Shown in pieces: positions 61,170 to 64,000 of a DNA stretch of 64,000 nt (positions are counted from its first letter, which is position 1; each line of letters begins with the position of its first letter). Location of the stretch: positions 62,001 through 126,000 of the forward strand of contig NZ_AMRV01000002.1 in assembly GCF_000342165.1 (NCBI RefSeq), in the 5' to 3' direction. The translations under genes and the position numbers were made by a program. Under the pieces are notes generated by a model that was given only the letters and a program-made list of their open reading frames with translations, had not been told where the DNA came from and did no database searches. Origin of the DNA: Pacificimonas flava (GTDB taxonomy: Bacteria > Pseudomonadota > Alphaproteobacteria > Sphingomonadales > Sphingomonadaceae).

Positions 61170-61690
61170 GCCTTCGGCACCGGCCTGAACGTCAGGGCGA
61201 CGCCATTGATGCAGTGGCGCTTCCCCGTGGGCGGCGGCCCGTCGTCAAAGACATGGCCGAGGTGGCTGCCGCAGCGCGCGCAGTGAACCTCCGTGCGGCT
61301 CATGAGCAGGCTGTCGTCCTTCATGGTGCCGACCGCGCCCATCACCGGCGCATAGAAGCTCGGCCAGCCGGTGCCGGATTCGAACTTGGTCACGGACGTA
61401 TAGACCCGGTTGTCGCAGCCGGCGCAGTGAAAGACGCCGCGCCGCTTCTCGTCGTTCAGGGGGCTGGTAAAGGCGCGTTCCGTGCCCGCCTCGCGCAGCA
61501 CATGATACTCCGCTTCGGTCAGCATCTCCCGCCACTCCCGCTCGGAGTGGGAAACCGGAAAATCGCCCTTTGCCACCGATCCGGCGCGCACGGGCCATGC
61601 CGCGGCTGCAGCGCACAGACCGGCGCCGGCGCCCAGAATGCCGCGTCTCGTGAATTGCATGCGTTCGGCCTGCACCCGCTTCTCCCTCAT
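61166..61690 (-). CDS. msrB: Exported peptide-methionine (R)-S-oxide reductase (Tat substrate)
   Basis: Reduces the R-epimer of methionine sulfoxide. 174 residues. The N-terminus has a twin-arginine motif, FTRRGILGAGAGLCAAAAA. The zinc CxxC pairs are HCAGCDNRVY and HCARCGSHLGHVFDDG, and the catalytic RHCINGVALTF is complete. Start ATG 61690, or ATG 61660, which still keeps the Tat motif. First gene of the msrB-msrA pair. Confidence 0.94.
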   Translation of the reverse strand: MREKRVQAERMQFTRRGILGAGAGLCAAAAAWPVRAGSVAKGDFPVSHSEREWREMLTEAEYHVLREAGTERAFTSPLNDEKRRGVFHCAGCDNRVYTSVTKFESGTGWPSFYAPVMGAVGTMKDDSLLMSRTEVHCARCGSHLGHVFDDGPPPTGKRHCINGVALTFRPVPKA

Positions 61691-61799
61691 CTTTCCCGAA
61701 GGAACGAAACGGATACGTGTTCGGATGCAGATTTTCCCTCGCGGCGCCGCCCGCCCGCGGGCGGAGCCGAAACATGAAGCCGCGCCGGCGGGGGCTGGT

Positions 61800-62147
61800 T
61801 CAGGCGTCCTCGCTCGCCATCAGATCCTCGACGCTAAGGCCCAGACGCCGAACATGCGCGTGGATGCGCGGCCAGTCCCCCGTCAGGAAGCTGCGCCGCT
61901 CGTCGCTCACCAGCTGTTCGCGCGCGCCGGCCACGACGAACAGGCCCAATCCGCGGCGTGCCTCGACCAGGCCTGCCGCCTGCAGTTCCTGATAGGCCTT
62001 TGAGACGGTCAGCGGATTGACCGCTTCCTTGGCGGCCAGCGCGCGAACGGAGGGCAGCGCCTCGCCCACGCGGAAATTCTCGTCCATGATTCCCGCCGCA
62101 ATGCGGTCGCGAATCTGCAAATAGATGGGTCGTTCGGTCTGCCACAT
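61800..62147 (-). CDS. GntR-family regulator, YtrA type
   Basis: A 115-residue regulator. The winged-helix domain fills residues 1-75 (PIYLQIRDRIAAGIMDENFR; LPSVRALAAKEAVNPLTVSK; GLVEARRGLGLFVV), followed by a short helical tail, the layout of YtrA-type GntR proteins. The ATG at 62147 follows a TATTAT-like box closely, so the mRNA may be leaderless. YtrA regulators usually sit beside an ABC transporter; here it is divergent from the cNMP-TrxR flavoprotein (95-base spacer). Confidence 0.9.
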   Translation of the reverse strand: MWQTERPIYLQIRDRIAAGIMDENFRVGEALPSVRALAAKEAVNPLTVSKAYQELQAAGLVEARRGLGLFVVAGAREQLVSDERRSFLTGDWPRIHAHVRRLGLSVEDLMASEDA

Positions 62148-62241
62148 GACTGTAGTAAGATAATAGCACAGCAACTCACGCGCAAGCGCGCCCTCGCTTC
62201 GCGCTGGCGCGACCTTCTGCCGCGCATTATCTGTTCGGTCG

Positions 62242-63918
62242 ATGGCAGGTCCCGAAACCATGACAGAGGATGCTCTTTCGCCGGACGACCCTTATGTCCG
62301 GCAGGCGCAGACCTACCCGACGCTCGCTTCGGACAAGGTCGCCAGGCTCTGTCGATTCGGCGACAGACGCACCTGCCGGGCCGGCGACATGCTGTTTCGT
62401 CGCGGCGATCGCGGCGCCAGCTTCTTCCTGATCCTGTCCGGTGGCTGCGAGACGTTCGACGAGACGGATCGCGGAGAGGCGCGCCGGCTGACGCTGCACG
62501 GCGCCGGCCAGTTCACCGGGGAGCTCGATCTTTTCAACGACCGAAAGACCCTCGTTTCCGCGCGCATGGTGGAGGACGGGGAGGTTCTGGCCGTCCCGCG
62601 CCAGAAATTTCGGCAGCTGATCCAGGCCGAACCCGACATTGGCGAGATCATCATGCGGGCGTTCATTCTGCGCCGCGTCGGCATGATGCGCCACCGGCGC
62701 GGCGGTGTCGTGCTGATCGGGCCGGGCCGGGCCGCCGACACGCTGCGCATCCAGCGTTTCCTGTCGCGCAACGGCTATCCCTTCCGGCTTCTCGATACCG
62801 ACGTCGATCCGGACGCGGAGGGCTTTCTGGACTGCTTCGCGCTCGGCGCCGATGACCTGCCGGTGGTGATCGCCGAACGCACGCCGCTGAAGAATCCCGC
62901 CAATCCACATCTTGCCGCCGCGCTGGGCCTCGTCGAGCCGCTCGATGCGGATCATGTCTGGGACGTTGTCGTCGTTGGCGCGGGTCCCGCCGGTCTTGCC
63001 GCGTCCGTCTATGCCGCGTCCGAGGGGCTGAAGGTGCTGACGCTGGAGACCCACGCCCCCGGCGGGCAGGCCGGCACCAGTTCGAAGATCGAGAACTATC
63101 TCGGCTTCCCGACCGGCATCTCCGGTCAGGCGCTCGCCGGCCGCGCACAGGTGCAGGCGCAGAAGTTCGGCGCCCATCTCGCGATCGCGCGGGAGGCGGT
63201 GTCCCTCGACTGCGAGGCGGTCCCCTACAGCATCGGCCTGGCGACCGGGGAGGCGGTGCGCACGCAGGCGGTGATCCTCGCGCCCGGGGCGCGCTATCGG
63301 CGGCTCGCCCTCGAGGGGTATGACCGGTTCGAGGGCGCGGGCATTCACTATGCGGCCACCAATATGGAGGCCGAGCTTTGCGCGGGCGAGGAGGTCGTGG
63401 TCGTCGGCGGCGGCAACAGCGCCGGCCAGGCCGCCATCTTCCTCGCGCGCCTCGCCCGCCATGTGCACATCGCGGTACGTTCGGGCGGCCTTGCCGCCAG
63501 CATGTCGGATTATCTGGTGCAGCGCATCGACGCGGCGCCGAACATCACGCTCCACACGCACACGGAGGTTTGCCGGCTTGCGGGCGGGGACGGCCTCGAA
63601 GAGGTCGCGCTGACGAACGGCGACGGCGTGGTCCGGACGCTTGCCTGCCGCAATCTGTTCGTGATGATCGGGGCCGTGCCCAATACCGACTGGCTGGACG
63701 GATGCCTGCCCCTCGACGAGCGCGGCTTCATCCTGACCGGCAAGTGCGGGCGCGGCACCAATCTGGACAGTCCCTATGCCACATCCCGGCCGGGCATCTT
63801 CGCGGTCGGCGATGTCCGCTCCGGCTCGGTGAAGCGCGTGGCAAGCGGGGTCGGAGAGGGTTCGGTCGTCGTTCAGGCCGTGCACCGGTTCCTGTCGCCG
63901 GCGGACATCGCCTCCTGA
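62242..63918 (+). CDS. Cyclic-nucleotide-binding domain fused to thioredoxin-reductase-like flavoprotein
   Basis: A 558-residue fusion. Residues about 30-140 look like a cNMP-binding domain (CRAGDMLFRRGDRGASFFLI, GAGQFTGELDLFNDRKTLVS). Residues about 150-235 form a small alpha/beta domain. The rest is a TrxR-type FAD/NADPH module: VVGAGPAGLAASVYAASEGL, GGQAGTSSKIENYLGFPTGI, VVVVGGGNSAGQAAIFLAR, GIFAVGDVRSGSVKRVASG. The CxxC of true thioredoxin reductases is replaced by a YAATNMEAELC stretch, so disulfide reduction is doubtful. ATG 62260 is an alternative start. It ends one base into the next gene. Confidence 0.88.
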   Translation: MAGPETMTEDALSPDDPYVRQAQTYPTLASDKVARLCRFGDRRTCRAGDMLFRRGDRGASFFLILSGGCETFDETDRGEARRLTLHGAGQFTGELDLFNDRKTLVSARMVEDGEVLAVPRQKFRQLIQAEPDIGEIIMRAFILRRVGMMRHRRGGVVLIGPGRAADTLRIQRFLSRNGYPFRLLDTDVDPDAEGFLDCFALGADDLPVVIAERTPLKNPANPHLAAALGLVEPLDADHVWDVVVVGAGPAGLAASVYAASEGLKVLTLETHAPGGQAGTSSKIENYLGFPTGISGQALAGRAQVQAQKFGAHLAIAREAVSLDCEAVPYSIGLATGEAVRTQAVILAPGARYRRLALEGYDRFEGAGIHYAATNMEAELCAGEEVVVVGGGNSAGQAAIFLARLARHVHIAVRSGGLAASMSDYLVQRIDAAPNITLHTHTEVCRLAGGDGLEEVALTNGDGVVRTLACRNLFVMIGAVPNTDWLDGCLPLDERGFILTGKCGRGTNLDSPYATSRPGIFAVGDVRSGSVKRVASGVGEGSVVVQAVHRFLSPADIAS

Positions 63919-64000
63919 TGGCTGCCGAATCGGCAGCGGGCGCGCACGGCGTCGTGCAGGTGCTGCAACCGGCGATCATGCTCCTCGGCCTCGGCATCCT
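63918..64000 (+). CDS. Start of a probable membrane antiporter, cut by the window edge
   Basis: Only about 27 residues are visible (GAHGVVQVLQPAIMLLGLGI). The hydrophobic start after an Ala-rich leader resembles KefB/KefC-type cation:proton antiporters, but this is a guess from one helix. The ATG overlaps the flavoprotein stop (TGATG), so the two are coupled. Confidence 0.5.
   Translation, partial: MAAESAAGAHGVVQVLQPAIMLLGLGI

Overview
The window is a GC-rich, gene-dense stretch of an alphaproteobacterial chromosome. A Sphingomonadales-type member is the most likely source, but I cannot name the genus. The pointers are an F1 ATP synthase operon atpHAGDC without the Fo genes, a petABC (bc1) operon, glyQ-glyS-ppdK, argH-small lipoprotein-lysA-TIGR02302, a PEP-CTERM protein, and dispersed palindromic repeats of the kind common in sphingomonads. 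No rRNA, tRNA, CRISPR array, prophage or insertion sequence was seen. Most genes are housekeeping genes.

Layout. 1-3010: minus-strand glycine cleavage operon (gcvT-gcvH-methyltransferase-gcvPA, the last cut by the window edge) behind a tandem glycine riboswitch. 3185-9868: membrane protein, hemF, petABC, mtnP-apt (methylthioadenosine and adenine salvage), MaoC-like hydratase. 9923-16433: M28 peptidase, a 600-bp non-coding block with a tandem duplication of the ychF 3' end, ychF, a zinc metalloprotease, a short MBOAT-like protein. 16566-19753: PEP-CTERM protein, pth, rplY, PIG-L deacetylase. 19790-25838: glyQ, glyS (with two in-frame palindromic inserts and an AT-rich patch), ppdK. 26113-32259: LysR regulator, small secreted protein, TPP enzyme, DUF5694-like protein, an NDM-like subclass B1 metallo-beta-lactamase lipoprotein, a small outer-membrane barrel. 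32597-40009: ffh-rpsP-rimM and trmD-rplS, split by a 3.6-kb insert holding two paralogous lipoproteins, a RimB-like protease, RimK and a VapBC toxin-antitoxin pair. 40385-43881: murJ, trpS, a DUF4136-like lipoprotein. 44096-51143: TlpA-type thioredoxin lipoprotein and argH, which share a CATG start, then a small lipoprotein, lysA, TIGR02302 protein, galU. 51149-55166: hydrolase, methyltransferase, O-antigen ligase, PAP2 phosphatase. 55215-60333: atpCDGAH. 60552-64000: exported MsrA and MsrB, a YtrA-type GntR regulator, a cNMP-binding/thioredoxin-reductase-like flavoprotein, and the start of a probable antiporter.

Points of most interest: the RimB-RimK-lipoprotein cassette inside the rpsP-rplS operon, with three ribosomal proteins here ending in acidic tails with a C-terminal Glu; the NDM-like chromosomal B1 lactamase; the VapC that seems to start at CTG and overlaps trmD; the glyS mosaic; the ychF tail duplication; the tlpA/argH pair sharing one CATG start; and the cNMP-TrxR fusion that lacks the usual CxxC. 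Functions are assigned from recognisable motifs and family knowledge; no database search was run.
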